DNA of 64,000 nt from JABFRG01 sp046351415 (lineage in GTDB: Bacteria; Myxococcota_A; Polyangia; Polyangiales; Polyangiaceae). The notes under the pieces were generated by a model that was not told the DNA's origin, did not search any database, and was given only the letters and a program-made list of their open reading frames with translations. The position numbers and the translations under genes are program-made. The DNA is taken from the NCBI GenBank assembly GCA_046351415.1, contig JAXLYO010000004.1, forward strand, positions 124,001-188,000, read 5' to 3'. Below are positions 38,301 through 47,694 of this stretch, piece after piece (the stretch's first letter is position 1; every line of letters begins with the position of its first letter).

Positions 38301-38466
38301 ACTCCGTCTTCCTTCTCGAGATGATTCCACACGACCCCGCGCTGGAGTGGTAGCACCTCCGAGGAGCTGACTTCCGATACCTCGCGGTGCCTGCGACCCC
38401 TGGTGCAGCCGTGCCCCACCTCCAAATGAATGACACATTCGTACCTTGCGAGTGCTGGGGCGTTCT

Positions 38467-38485
38467 GACAGTCTAAATGACTGTC
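38467..38485. promoter_or_regulatory. operator-like dyad GACAGTC-N5-GACTGTC
   Basis: Two perfect 7-base arms surround TAAAT. The element ends 39 bp before the start of paralogue 2 (38525), a usual place for a repressor or activator site. The rest of the 224-bp gap between the paralogues shows no gene. Confidence 0.5.
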
Positions 38486-38524
38486 CCGGCCCACGTTTCC
38501 GCCGGTCCTTGGAGATCCTGTCAC

Positions 38525-40726
38525 ATGATGCTGCGCCGTTCTCTCGTTGCCCTCCTTCTGATCGCCCCTGCGGCGTTCTATCCAGCGTGTGCTTCCGAAA
38601 GCCCCGGTGACGGCGATGGCGGCACGACGAAGGATGGCGCCGCGAGCAGCTCGAGCTCTTCGAGTTCGTCGAGCTCTTCGAGCAGCAGCGGCGGCGGAGA
38701 CGCCGCGAACGACTCGGGTCAAACCTCGGAGGAGACGGACGTCGGTTGCGGCGGCACCAAGTCCCCGCCGTGTGGCGACGGCAAAAAGTGTAAAGTACAC
38801 GCAGACTGCACGTCCAAGTCTTGTCAGGGCGGCGTCTGCGCAGCAGCGACTGCGACCGACGGCATCAAGAACGGTGACGAGAGCGACATCGACTGCGGTG
38901 GCTCTGCGAGCCCGAAGTGCGCGGACGGGAAAGACTGCACGAAGGGCGACAGCTGCGTGAGCGCCGTCTGCACGGTCGCGAACAAGTGCGCAACGCCTAC
39001 CATCGACGGTGTGAAGAACGGCGACGAGACGGACGTCGACTGCGGTGGTACGACGACGCCGAAGTGCGCGGACGGCAAGGGCTGCAAGGTTGGCTCGAGC
39101 TGCGTCTCGGACGTCTGCGTCGGCGATGTTTGCCAAGTGCCCAGCCCGACCGATGGAAAGCAGAACGGCGACGAAACGGACGTCGACTGCGGCGGCACGA
39201 ACGCTCCCGTGTGCAACGACGGCAAGAAGTGCAAAGCGCCGACCGACTGCAAGAACAGCGTGTGCACTGGCAATGTGTGCCAGCCAGCTGCACCCAACGA
39301 CGGCGTGAAGAACGGCGACGAGACGGACGTCGACTGCGGTGGCGCCACGACGCCGAAGTGTGCTGATGGCAAAGGATGCCTCGTCGGAACGAGCTGCACG
39401 AGCCAGGTGTGTGACGGCGTCACGTGCCAGGTCCCGAGCTTCACGGACGGCGTGAAGAACGGAACCGAAACGGACGTCGACTGCGGTGGTGACGGCGACC
39501 CGGCCCACGGCTGCGCGCCCACGAAGACCTGCGTCGTCTCGACCGACTGTGCGAACCAAGGCTGCAACGACCAAGGGAAGTGCGCCTATGGCCGCAGCTG
39601 CACGATGCTGAACGGTGGACGCTCCTGTGGCACGAACGAGGCGGCGGGCGGTGCGGGCAACGAAGATTGCTGCACGACGGTCTCGCTTCCTGCGGGGGCG
39701 CCCGGCGGAGCCGTCCACATGGGCAAGTACGTCATCACGGCAGGCCGTATGCGAAACTTCCTCGAGGCGGTCGGCGGCAACGTGCGCCAGTACGTGACCG
39801 ACAACCCGCCCGCGGGTTGGAAGGCGGCCTGGACCCCCTACATGCCGGTCTCGTGGGACGGTCGCGAACTCATCGGTGGTACATGGCAACTTCGTGCAGG
39901 TGAGCACGTCAACATCGCGAGCACCTATGCGCAGGTCGCGGGCGCCATCCTCGAGGACCAACCCGCCAATCAGGGGTGCTTCATCGGAGCTTCGTTCGGT
40001 CACCCGACCTTCCTCGTGCCGGACGGCGTGCACCAGAAGGATGGCCGCAGCATGAACGGCGCGAGCCAGATCTACGGCGAGTCGTACCCGCGTTGGATGA
40101 CCCAAGCCAACCTCGATATGCGTCCGCTGAACTGTACGCCCTACACGATGTTCGCCGCGTTCTGCGCATGGGACGGTGGTCGCGTGGCGACGGAAGCCGA
40201 ACTCAACTACGTCTATGACGTCGATGGCACCGGCGCCGTCTCCAACTACCCGTGGGGCAGCGCACCGGAAGCAGGCGGCTATCAAACCGTCGGTGGAGTG
40301 TGGACGAAGATCGGTCCGGCGACTTCTGGCTTCTCCAACACGCCGTGCCCCACGTGCGACGACACGATGATCAACTGGCGCTTCAACTACCAGAAGATCG
40401 CTCCTCCCGGCGGCAACGGAAATCGCGACCAAACCTACTTCATCTCTCCGCCGGGTCGCTTCCCGCTCGGCGCGAGCCGCACGATCAATGGCGAGCGCGT
40501 CCAAGACATCTCCGGTCTGGGCATCGCCATCACGAGCACGTTCCTCGGAACGAGCAGCCACGTTCTCAACTTCGGCAACGCCGATCCGGCAGACGATCGC
40601 ACGGTCACGCTGGACAACATTCGCTGGCGCGGCGGCTCCTGGGAAGGTCACGGCGTCCGCGACGGGTACACGTTCAGTGTGCTCGTGAAGTACGGCAAAG
40701 CCATGGCGCGCTGCGTTTACCCGTAG
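38525..40726 (+). CDS. secreted Cys-repeat / FGE-like lipoprotein, paralogue 2
   Basis: The ATG at 38525 (next to a second ATG) follows a GGAG site and gives 733 residues with a normal lipoprotein signal, MMLRRSLVALLLI to YPACAS (Cys22); an earlier in-frame ATG at 38477 lies inside the dyad. A run of 16 Ser follows near residue 42, then six Cys-rich units of about 48 residues. The C-terminal FGE-like domain closely matches paralogue 1 (CTPYTMFAAFCAWDGGRV, NYPWGSAPEAGGY, MARCVYP). The paired catalytic Cys of true FGE is not apparent near GGSWEGH, so enzyme activity is doubtful. A surface protein with a flexible Cys-repeat stalk is the likely picture. Confidence 0.8.
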   Translation: MMLRRSLVALLLIAPAAFYPACASESPGDGDGGTTKDGAASSSSSSSSSSSSSSSGGGDAANDSGQTSEETDVGCGGTKSPPCGDGKKCKVHADCTSKSCQGGVCAAATATDGIKNGDESDIDCGGSASPKCADGKDCTKGDSCVSAVCTVANKCATPTIDGVKNGDETDVDCGGTTTPKCADGKGCKVGSSCVSDVCVGDVCQVPSPTDGKQNGDETDVDCGGTNAPVCNDGKKCKAPTDCKNSVCTGNVCQPAAPNDGVKNGDETDVDCGGATTPKCADGKGCLVGTSCTSQVCDGVTCQVPSFTDGVKNGTETDVDCGGDGDPAHGCAPTKTCVVSTDCANQGCNDQGKCAYGRSCTMLNGGRSCGTNEAAGGAGNEDCCTTVSLPAGAPGGAVHMGKYVITAGRMRNFLEAVGGNVRQYVTDNPPAGWKAAWTPYMPVSWDGRELIGGTWQLRAGEHVNIASTYAQVAGAILEDQPANQGCFIGASFGHPTFLVPDGVHQKDGRSMNGASQIYGESYPRWMTQANLDMRPLNCTPYTMFAAFCAWDGGRVATEAELNYVYDVDGTGAVSNYPWGSAPEAGGYQTVGGVWTKIGPATSGFSNTPCPTCDDTMINWRFNYQKIAPPGGNGNRDQTYFISPPGRFPLGASRTINGERVQDISGLGIAITSTFLGTSSHVLNFGNADPADDRTVTLDNIRWRGGSWEGHGVRDGYTFSVLVKYGKAMARCVYP
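38738..39600 (+). repeat. six Cys-rich coding repeats, about 145 bp each
   Basis: Cores encoding D-x-D-x-D-CGG recur near 38738, 38881, 39024, 39177, 39321 and 39473. The middle units are very similar to each other in DNA sequence. Paralogue 1 has only four units, so the number has changed by whole units. Confidence 0.78.
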
Positions 40727-40883
40727 TTTTCGCCTCTCGCGTCGCCCTCGCGTCCCCTGAACCCGCTCTCCCCTTACGCTCGCGCTTCGGCGGGAGCTCG
40801 GTGGACAGCGGGGCCGCATTTCAGGCCCACTCCTTCTTGGGTGCCACTACGTTTGTGGGGTACACTCGTCCGCCGAGGCGTTC

Positions 40884-41165
40884 ATGAGCTTGAAGAAATC
40901 TCTCATCAAACAGGGCATGAAAATGATCGGCGATCCGCGGGTCCAGAAGCTCATGCAGGACGAACGCGTCATGAAGGCCATGATGCAGGTGATGAGTGTG
41001 CCGGGAAAGGTCTCGGAGTTCTCTCAAGAACAGGTCGAGAAGCTCGCACGCGCGATGAGCCTCGCGACGGAGGACGAAGTGACGGACTTGAAGCGTACCG
41101 TCAAACACTTGGAAGAAGAGATCTCGCGTCTCGAACGCGAGCGCACGAAGGCAAAGGACCGATAG
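40884..41165 (+). CDS. small coiled-coil protein
   Basis: The product has 93 residues with no signal. Its first half is helical and Met-rich (GMKMIGDPRVQKLMQDERVM). The second half is a heptad-like coiled coil with ARAMSLATEDEVTDLKRTV and EEISRLERERTKAK, ending in a highly charged tail. The layout recalls small phasin-like or UbiK-type proteins, where a LA-x-x-LxLATxxEVxxLKR motif precedes a coiled coil, but this similarity is by eye. Its stop is directly followed by the ATG of the barrel protein gene, so they are co-transcribed. Confidence 0.72.
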   Translation: MSLKKSLIKQGMKMIGDPRVQKLMQDERVMKAMMQVMSVPGKVSEFSQEQVEKLARAMSLATEDEVTDLKRTVKHLEEEISRLERERTKAKDR

Positions 41166-42284
41166 ATGCGCGCTCTCGGATTTCGCGCTCTTGCCTTCAT
41201 CGCGTGTGCAGGGGCAGGCGCGCTGTCGCAGACCTTCACGCTCGATGCGCTTGCGGCAGACCCGCCGAAGCCGGCCGCTGCGCCGAAAGCTCCGGCGAAG
41301 CCCACGCCACCTGCGAACAAGACCCCGCCTGCGCCACCTGCCTCTGCAGCACCGCCCGTCGCGCCTTCTGCTGCGCCTCCCGCCGCTCCGCCCCCCGCGC
41401 CCCCCGCATCTGCTGCGCCTCCCGCCGCTCCGCCCGCTGCGGCAGCGACCGCGACGCCTCCTCCACGCCCTCCGGAACTTCGGCCGCCGGCCGCTGGCAA
41501 CCCCAACGACCCGCGCGAAGAGGAAGAGCGCGCCTACTACTTCATCGGGCTCAAGTATCGCGGCAACGTCGTCCCGCAGTTCTGGCAGAACGTGTTCATC
41601 AACGAGGGTGCGACGTTCTACAGCAACGCCGTGGCCGTCGAATTCGAGTATCGCAAGAACGGCTTTTCGATCATTCCTGCGCTTGGCATCACGGAGTACG
41701 CCACGTCCGGTCCGATGCTGATTCTCCAAAAAGGAAGGCCCGCGAGCGTTGCCGGCAACTGGGCCCTCATCGACAGCAGCTTGAAAGCGGTCACGGGCTC
41801 GGTCGACTTCTTGTGGTCGAAGAAGTTCCACAAGATGTTCGAGTTCGAGTTCGGCTTCGGTGTCTCGATTGGCGCCACCTTCGGCCCGCTCCTCATCAAC
41901 TGGGTCTACCCGGACGCGAAGGGCCCCTACGCGAGCGAAGACGGTACGCAACGCTTCAGCGTGTGTACCGAAGAGGACAAGCCCACCGGTGTGGCCGGTT
42001 GTTCGAAGCGCGACCATAGCTTCGCATCCGTTGCGAAGCTGAAGGGCTACGAAGAGCCTAGCTGGTTCAATGGTGGCGCGAAACCGAGCCTCCTCCCCAA
42101 CATCACCCTCCAACCCCTTGGCCTCCGCTTCAAGCCGGTCAAGCAGTTCGTCGCGCGTTTGCAGGTGGGCTGGTCGCTCACGGGCTTCTGGTTCGGCATC
42201 GGCGGTAGCTACGGACTTGGTTCGAGCAAGCCCACGCCGAAGACGAACAGCGACCAAGCGGAAGTCATCGAAACGGTCGAGTGA
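41166..42284 (+). CDS. outer-membrane beta-barrel-like protein with Pro/Ala spacer
   Basis: The product has 372 residues. A signal peptide (MRALGFRALAFIACAGAGAL) probably ends near DALAADP. Residues about 34-112 are almost purely Pro, Ala and Lys, likely an extended periplasmic or wall-spanning spacer. The rest is rich in alternating strands typical of outer-membrane barrels (AVAVEFEYRKNGFSIIPAL, FEFEFGFGVSIGA, WFGIGGSYGL). Two Cys (SVCTEE and AGCSKR) lie in one loop. The stop overlaps the start of the kinase fusion gene (TGATG), which suggests coupled synthesis of an envelope protein and a cytoplasmic regulator. Confidence 0.75.
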   Translation: MRALGFRALAFIACAGAGALSQTFTLDALAADPPKPAAAPKAPAKPTPPANKTPPAPPASAAPPVAPSAAPPAAPPPAPPASAAPPAAPPAAAATATPPPRPPELRPPAAGNPNDPREEEERAYYFIGLKYRGNVVPQFWQNVFINEGATFYSNAVAVEFEYRKNGFSIIPALGITEYATSGPMLILQKGRPASVAGNWALIDSSLKAVTGSVDFLWSKKFHKMFEFEFGFGVSIGATFGPLLINWVYPDAKGPYASEDGTQRFSVCTEEDKPTGVAGCSKRDHSFASVAKLKGYEEPSWFNGGAKPSLLPNITLQPLGLRFKPVKQFVARLQVGWSLTGFWFGIGGSYGLGSSKPTPKTNSDQAEVIETVE

Positions 42285-45200
42285 TGGAGTTTCCGAACCG
42301 CTACGAGCCGCTTTCTCAGCTCGGCGGGGGCGGTGGTGGACAAGTATGGTCGGTACGCGATCGACTGTCCGGGCAAACACTTGCGTTCAAAGTGTTGCGT
42401 GACGGCGCGACGGAGCACGAAGCGCTGGCACTCGTGCACGAGGCGACGGTGCTCTCCGGTCTCGAAGGGCTCGGCCTGCCGCGCGTGCTCGCCTTCGGAA
42501 AAGTGCAAGGTGCGAAAGGGAGTTCGGGGCGCCTGTTCATGGTGCGCGAGCTCGTTGCCGGTGAAAGTCTGGAAACGGTCCTCGAGGAGGGCCACGCGCA
42601 CACGAAATGGCTAGCTCCCTTGCTCGAAGCCGGTGAACAGCTGGCGGCTGTCCATCGCACGGGCATGCTTCATGGCGACATCAAACCTGCGAACATCGTC
42701 GTCACCGACACGGGCCGCGGAACCCTCGTGGATCTCGGCCTTGCGGCACCGCTTGCTTCGAGGGGGGTAGACGCACGTGGTCTCACGCCGCGCTTTGCGG
42801 CCCCCGAGCTGCTCCGCGGAGAGCCCCTCACGGTCCGAGCGGAAGTGTTCTCTTTCGGCGCAACGCTCGGCGAAGCGCTCGCGCGCGCGGGCGACTCGTT
42901 CGACGACGATACCCGCCTCGGGCTTGCGCGCGTCGTGCTCAAAGCGAAAGACGACGATCCGAACAAGCGCTTTCCGAGCATCGACGAAACGATCCAGGCG
43001 GCGTACAGCGCGGCAGGTCTCTCTCCCGATGCCGAGGCCATGGACAAGCGTCGCATCGTCGGTTGGCCCATTCTCGGAATAGATGCAGTTTGCACAAGAC
43101 TCGTCGACCTGGTCACGCCCGCGGGAGCGCGGGTGGTGCTCGAAGGACCTTCGGGGGCCGGTCGCACGACCCTCGCACGACGTGCAGCATTTACCCTCGG
43201 TGTGCGTGGTCTGACCGTCATTGCCATCGAACGCGGTGGCTCCGTAGAGGCGCTCGTGGCGTCGCTCGGTGAGCCGCGCGACGCCAAAGGGAACGCATCG
43301 ATGGTTCTCGTAGTGGACGACTACGACCAGCTGCCGACGGCGGTGCGCAAGCGCATCGATGTGTTCGTGAAAGCCGGCTGTCGCCTCCTCGCGACGGGAG
43401 AGCCTGGTCTTTCTCGGTCCATCGACGGAGCTGCTCTCTTCGAGATCCCTCCGCTCGAGGAGTACGAGGCGCTCGAGCTCGTGCAGCGCTCTTCTCCTTC
43501 CCTCGCCGAGCCCCTGGCGAAGGTCGTCGCGGAGCGCGCGGAATTTCGTCCGGGGCAGCTTCGTGGGCTTCTCGAAGGATTGCGGGGAAAGGTCGTCGTT
43601 ACACGAGAAGACCTCTTTCTCGACGCACCGAGCGTAGGCACGCCGCGCGCGCGACTCGCGCAGGCGATCGCGACGGGCCGATTTGCCGAAGCCGAGTCCA
43701 TCGTTGCGCAGTTCGAACCCAAAGAGGAAGCCGAACGTCTCGAGGTGGAGCTCGCCCGTGTTCGCGTCGCCCTCGCTCGCGGCGACAACGCACGCGCGCT
43801 CGAAGTACTCCTCGCCGTCGAAACGCTCGCTTCGAAGCACGGTCAACAAAGACTCTACGACCTTCTGCGGTCGCGTGTTTTCCTTCGACGCGGCGAATTC
43901 CAAGAAGCCCACAAATGCGCGGCAAGCGTGCTCGTAGGTTCACCCGACGATCTCTTCGCGGACGCTCTTTCCGTGCAAGGCATCGCGCAGTCCTACCTCG
44001 GAGAACACGATGCCGCCTTGGCCCTGCTCGAGCCTGCCGTGGCCGACAATGCCCAGGCGCACTCGAAGCGTGGACTCGGTGTACTCTGGGGGTCGCTCGC
44101 CATCGTTCACCAGCGCATGGGCAAGAACGAGGCGGCTCGCGAGGCCTACGAGGCGGCGTTGCAGGCCGCGGAGTCTGCGAATGACGCGTGGAACGTCGCG
44201 ACGACCCGCCTGAACCTCGCCGGTATCGAGCGACAGCGCGGCGACCTCGCGAAGGCCATCGATCACCTCGAGGCAGCGATCGAAATGGGCGAGCGCGCGG
44301 GCGCGTCCCTCTGCGTGCTGCAAGCGCGCCTCAACCTCGCGAACCTCGACCTCTACCTCGGTCGGCTCGCACACGCACGAGGCCTCATCGATGCGATCAC
44401 ACGCCAGGGAAAGACCCTCTCCGACGACGCACGCTTGCAACTTGCGGGTCTCGATGCAGAGTATGCCGAGCGCAGCGGGAACCTCGGTCAAGCAGCCGAC
44501 CGATACGAGGCTTGCGCCAAGGAATACGAGAAGAGCGGACGCATCCACGAGGCCGAAGAGGCGTTCCTTGCTTCGGTGTTGGCGCGAGCGGAGAGTGACG
44601 CTGGCAAAGAAGCTGCGCACGACCTCCTGGGCGCTCTTCGAAAGGAGCGCTCGGGTCATCGTCAGAAAGGCAAGTCGGAGGCAGACGAGCACGAAGCGAT
44701 CGCTCGGCTCGCCGAGGGCGCATTGCACCTCGCACTACTCGACGAGGCGATGGCCAAGAAGGCGCTCGATGCGGCGCTGGCGGCCGCACGCGCATCGGGC
44801 CGCAGCGAATGGATTTGGCGTACGCTGGAAGTGCGTGCGCGACTGGCCGACGTGCAAGGAGCCGCGCAACTCGCGCGTCGCGACCGCGAAGAAGCGACGG
44901 CCATTCTCGAGGAGACGGCGGTCAAATTGCCGAAGGACCTTCGCGAGGTTTTCTGGAACGACCCCAAGCGTCGCGCGCTTCGAGCGCACTCGGTCGCAGC
45001 CGACGGCGCGCCGAGGCAAGACAGCTCTGCTGGTCGAGCGTTTTCGGGGATCACCAGCGCATTCGGCAAGGCGGGGGGGATGACGTTGTCGACGGTGTTC
45101 CTCCGCGACGAGCGGCTAGCCAAGATCTTCGAGATCACGCGAGACCTGGCGCGCGAGCATGACCTTTCGCGCTTGCTCGGCCTCGTGACCGACCATGCGA

Positions 45201-46744
45201 TGACGCTCGTTGGAGCGGAGCGAGGCTTCATCGTGCTCATTGCGAGCGACGGATCGTTCGAGACGCAGAGCGCTCGAGGTGTCACGAGCGAGGCCGATCG
45301 CGAATTCTCGCGAAGCGTCGCCGAGCGGGTCGTGCGCACGGCAGAACCCATCGCGACCACCAGCGCACAGGAAGACGCACGCCTAAAGAGCGCCGTCAGC
45401 GTTCACCAGCGGATGCTGCAGTCGATTGCGTGCGTTCCGATTCGTGGCGCTCCGCCTCATGGGAATCCGATCGGCGCCCTCTATTTGGAGACGCAGAGCC
45501 GCGCCGAGCAACGATTCCAGGCGGAGCTTCCGATGCTGATGGCCTTCGCAGATCAAGCGGCCATCGCCATCGAGAACGCGCGCCTCCTCGCGCAGAATCG
45601 CGCACGCACCGAAGAGCTCGCTGCCGCGAATGCCGAGCTCCTAGAGGCGAAAGACCGCCTCGCGGAGCTTCTCGGACGTCGCACCGAGCAGCTGGCGGCA
45701 ACGCGTCGAGACCTACGGCAAGTGCGTGCGGAGATCCGCAGTCACTTTGGCTATGCAGGGCTCGTCGGTGCGAGCAATGCCATGCGGCGCATGTATGCGA
45801 TCGTCGATCGCGTGAAAGACACGGACATCCCCGTGCTGATCACCGGCGAGAGCGGAACGGGCAAAGAAGTCGTCGCAAAGGCAATCCATTCCGCGGGTGC
45901 GCGCTCGCGCGCCGTGTTCCTAGGAGTGAACTGCGGTGCCATTCCGGCAAACCTCCTCGAAAGCGAGCTTTTCGGTCATGTACGTGGGGCCTTCACGGGC
46001 GCCGACCACGAGCGGAAGGGGCTCTTTCGCGAGGCTTCGTCGGGCACCCTCCTTCTCGACGAGGTCGGCGAGCTACCACTGTCGATGCAGGCCTCGCTCC
46101 TGCGCGTGCTGCAAGAGCGCACGGTGCGCCCCGTGGGAGGCAATCGCGAAGAGCCCATCGGCACACGCGTCATTGCAGCAACGAATCGAGACCTCGAAGC
46201 AATGGTCGCCGAAGGGACGTTCCGCGAAGACCTCTACTATCGACTCAACGTCGTCGGAATCCCCGTCCCGGCACTCCGCGAGCGGCAAGAAGACGTGCCG
46301 CTCCTCATCGACCACTTCCTCTCGCTGTTCGCTTCTCGTTACCGGCGCGATCGAAAGAGCATCGATCGCGCGGCCCTACGCGTCCTCTCGGAGCACGATT
46401 GGCCGGGTAACGTAAGGCAGCTCGAGCACGTCCTCCTCAACGCATGGCTCATGAGCGAGGGTGACGAAATCCAGATCGAAGACTTCCCACAGTCGTTCAC
46501 GCGAAAGTCGCACGAGTCCGAGACGAGGCGTATGGACGCCGCGATGGGCTCGGTAGCGAGTGGTGGCGGCAGAGAACGAAGCCGCGAAGTAAAGAGCCCC
46601 GGCGAATTCCGCGATTCGGAGAAGGAACGCATTTTGGCGGCGCTCGCCCGCTGCCAGTGGAACCGCGTTCAAGCAGCGAAGATCGTGGGCCTTCCGCGGC
46701 GCACGTTCTATCGTCGCCTCAAAGAATACGGCATCCTCGAGTGA
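42284..46744 (+). CDS. Ser/Thr kinase-NTPase-TPR-GAF-sigma54 activator fusion
   Basis: The 1486-residue product starts at ATG 42284, or one codon earlier at GTG 42281. A protein-kinase domain (about 8-260) has a Gly-rich loop LGGGGGGQV, AFKVL, catalytic loop HGDIKPAN (near 130) and DLG in place of DFG. A STAND/AAA-like NTPase follows with a P-loop GPSGAGRTT (near 287) in which the usual Lys is Arg. TPR-like helices fill about 450-900. A GAF domain lies near 960-1100, then a coiled coil. The sigma-54 AAA core has GESGTGKE (near 1187) and GAFTGA (near 1236), and a Fis-type helix-turn-helix closes the protein. It should couple phosphorylation and ligand sensing to sigma-54 promoters. Targets are unknown. 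Confidence 0.92.
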   Translation: MEFPNRYEPLSQLGGGGGGQVWSVRDRLSGQTLAFKVLRDGATEHEALALVHEATVLSGLEGLGLPRVLAFGKVQGAKGSSGRLFMVRELVAGESLETVLEEGHAHTKWLAPLLEAGEQLAAVHRTGMLHGDIKPANIVVTDTGRGTLVDLGLAAPLASRGVDARGLTPRFAAPELLRGEPLTVRAEVFSFGATLGEALARAGDSFDDDTRLGLARVVLKAKDDDPNKRFPSIDETIQAAYSAAGLSPDAEAMDKRRIVGWPILGIDAVCTRLVDLVTPAGARVVLEGPSGAGRTTLARRAAFTLGVRGLTVIAIERGGSVEALVASLGEPRDAKGNASMVLVVDDYDQLPTAVRKRIDVFVKAGCRLLATGEPGLSRSIDGAALFEIPPLEEYEALELVQRSSPSLAEPLAKVVAERAEFRPGQLRGLLEGLRGKVVVTREDLFLDAPSVGTPRARLAQAIATGRFAEAESIVAQFEPKEEAERLEVELARVRVALARGDNARALEVLLAVETLASKHGQQRLYDLLRSRVFLRRGEFQEAHKCAASVLVGSPDDLFADALSVQGIAQSYLGEHDAALALLEPAVADNAQAHSKRGLGVLWGSLAIVHQRMGKNEAAREAYEAALQAAESANDAWNVATTRLNLAGIERQRGDLAKAIDHLEAAIEMGERAGASLCVLQARLNLANLDLYLGRLAHARGLIDAITRQGKTLSDDARLQLAGLDAEYAERSGNLGQAADRYEACAKEYEKSGRIHEAEEAFLASVLARAESDAGKEAAHDLLGALRKERSGHRQKGKSEADEHEAIARLAEGALHLALLDEAMAKKALDAALAAARASGRSEWIWRTLEVRARLADVQGAAQLARRDREEATAILEETAVKLPKDLREVFWNDPKRRALRAHSVAADGAPRQDSSAGRAFSGITSAFGKAGGMTLSTVFLRDERLAKIFEITRDLAREHDLSRLLGLVTDHAMTLVGAERGFIVLIASDGSFETQSARGVTSEADREFSRSVAERVVRTAEPIATTSAQEDARLKSAVSVHQRMLQSIACVPIRGAPPHGNPIGALYLETQSRAEQRFQAELPMLMAFADQAAIAIENARLLAQNRARTEELAAANAELLEAKDRLAELLGRRTEQLAATRRDLRQVRAEIRSHFGYAGLVGASNAMRRMYAIVDRVKDTDIPVLITGESGTGKEVVAKAIHSAGARSRAVFLGVNCGAIPANLLESELFGHVRGAFTGADHERKGLFREASSGTLLLDEVGELPLSMQASLLRVLQERTVRPVGGNREEPIGTRVIAATNRDLEAMVAEGTFREDLYYRLNVVGIPVPALRERQEDVPLLIDHFLSLFASRYRRDRKSIDRAALRVLSEHDWPGNVRQLEHVLLNAWLMSEGDEIQIEDFPQSFTRKSHESETRRMDAAMGSVASGGGRERSREVKSPGEFRDSEKERILAALARCQWNRVQAAKIVGLPRRTFYRRLKEYGILE

Positions 46745-46821
46745 AGTTCGGCAGTGCCCTGCGTCGTTCAGAGACTCTAACTGCACGTTAAGACTAGCGT
46801 ATCCTCGAGGTTCGCTTTCTC

Positions 46822-46849
46822 TTGCGTAACCTGGCCGCTCGACTATGTT
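46822..46849 (+). promoter_or_regulatory. candidate rplC promoter
   Basis: TTGCGT (46822-46827) and TATGTT (46844-46849) are separated by 16 bases. They precede rplC by about 145 bp, leaving a long leader that could hold control elements. The match to consensus is moderate. Confidence 0.4.
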
Positions 46850-46993
46850 GCCGGGTCCTTCCTGACGGCGCCGAATCTTCTCGGTCTTTTGCCTTCGCAC
46901 CGGCCCGCAACCCTTTCACGAGGGGCGCGGGGACGCCAACGGGATTGTAGTTTGCCCAACCACTCGAGCTAGAAGGCCAAAGCGAGTTTTCTC

Positions 46994-47668
46994 ATGAATC
47001 AGAATCCCGGAATCATCGGTCGCAAGGTCGGCTTCACGCAGTTCTACGGCGACGACGGCAACGTCAAGCGCGTCACGGTCATCGAAGCAGGCCCCGTGGT
47101 CGTGCTCGGCAAGCGCACCACCGAGAAGGACGGCTATGTCGCCCTCATCCTCGGCTTCAAGGACGCGAAGCCGAAGCACCTCTCCAGCCCCGTTTCCGGT
47201 CAGTTCAAGAAGGGCATCTTCAAGGGCGGCGAAGCCACCCCGAAGCGCGTCGTCAAGGAGCTCCGCTGCACGGACGAGTTCGCGAACAAGTTCGAAGTCG
47301 GCGCCACCATGAAGCTCGACGAAGTCTTCCGCGTCGGCCAGTTCGTCGACGTCCAAGGCAGGACCCGCGGTCGCGGCTTCACCGGCGTCGTTCGTCGTTG
47401 GGGTTTCGCAGGCGGCGTGCAGACGCACGGTACCCACGAATACCGTCGCCACGGCGGCTCCATCGGTACCAACATGACCCCGGGTCGTACGCTCCCCAAC
47501 ATCAAGATGGGCGGCCACTACGGTGACGAGACGACCAGCGTGCTCAACCTCAAGATCGCGCGCATCGACGCAGAGAAGCACCTTCTCATGATCGAAGGCG
47601 GCGTTCCGGGTGCAAAGAACGGCCACCTTCAAGTGCGCGTGGCCGTGAAGAAGAAGAACAACGCCTGA
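46994..47668 (+). CDS. rplC: 50S ribosomal protein L3
   Basis: L3 binds 23S rRNA early in large-subunit assembly. The 224-residue product starts NPGIIGRKVGFTQFYGDDG and contains the family signature region FVDVQGRTRGRGFTGVVRRWGF (given here by its core GRGFTGVVRRWGF), followed by THGTHEYRRHGGSIGTNMTPGR and the Lys-rich end. Its length is slightly above the usual 205-212. In most bacteria rplC lies in the S10 operon between rpsJ and rplD; here it is flanked by a kinase gene and rlmE, and no other ribosomal protein gene is seen. It has its own terminator at 47695. Confidence 0.96.
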   Translation: MNQNPGIIGRKVGFTQFYGDDGNVKRVTVIEAGPVVVLGKRTTEKDGYVALILGFKDAKPKHLSSPVSGQFKKGIFKGGEATPKRVVKELRCTDEFANKFEVGATMKLDEVFRVGQFVDVQGRTRGRGFTGVVRRWGFAGGVQTHGTHEYRRHGGSIGTNMTPGRTLPNIKMGGHYGDETTSVLNLKIARIDAEKHLLMIEGGVPGAKNGHLQVRVAVKKKNNA

Positions 47669-47694
47669 TCATCGGGCTGCCCGTTCCTTCTCCG

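Noticed and set aside
38291..40819. 842-codon open frame on the minus strand
   Set aside because: It is antisense to the Cys-repeat paralogue 2; its length follows from GC-rich third positions and the repeated units of the opposite gene. The encoded sequence is Arg/Ala/Val-rich without motifs.
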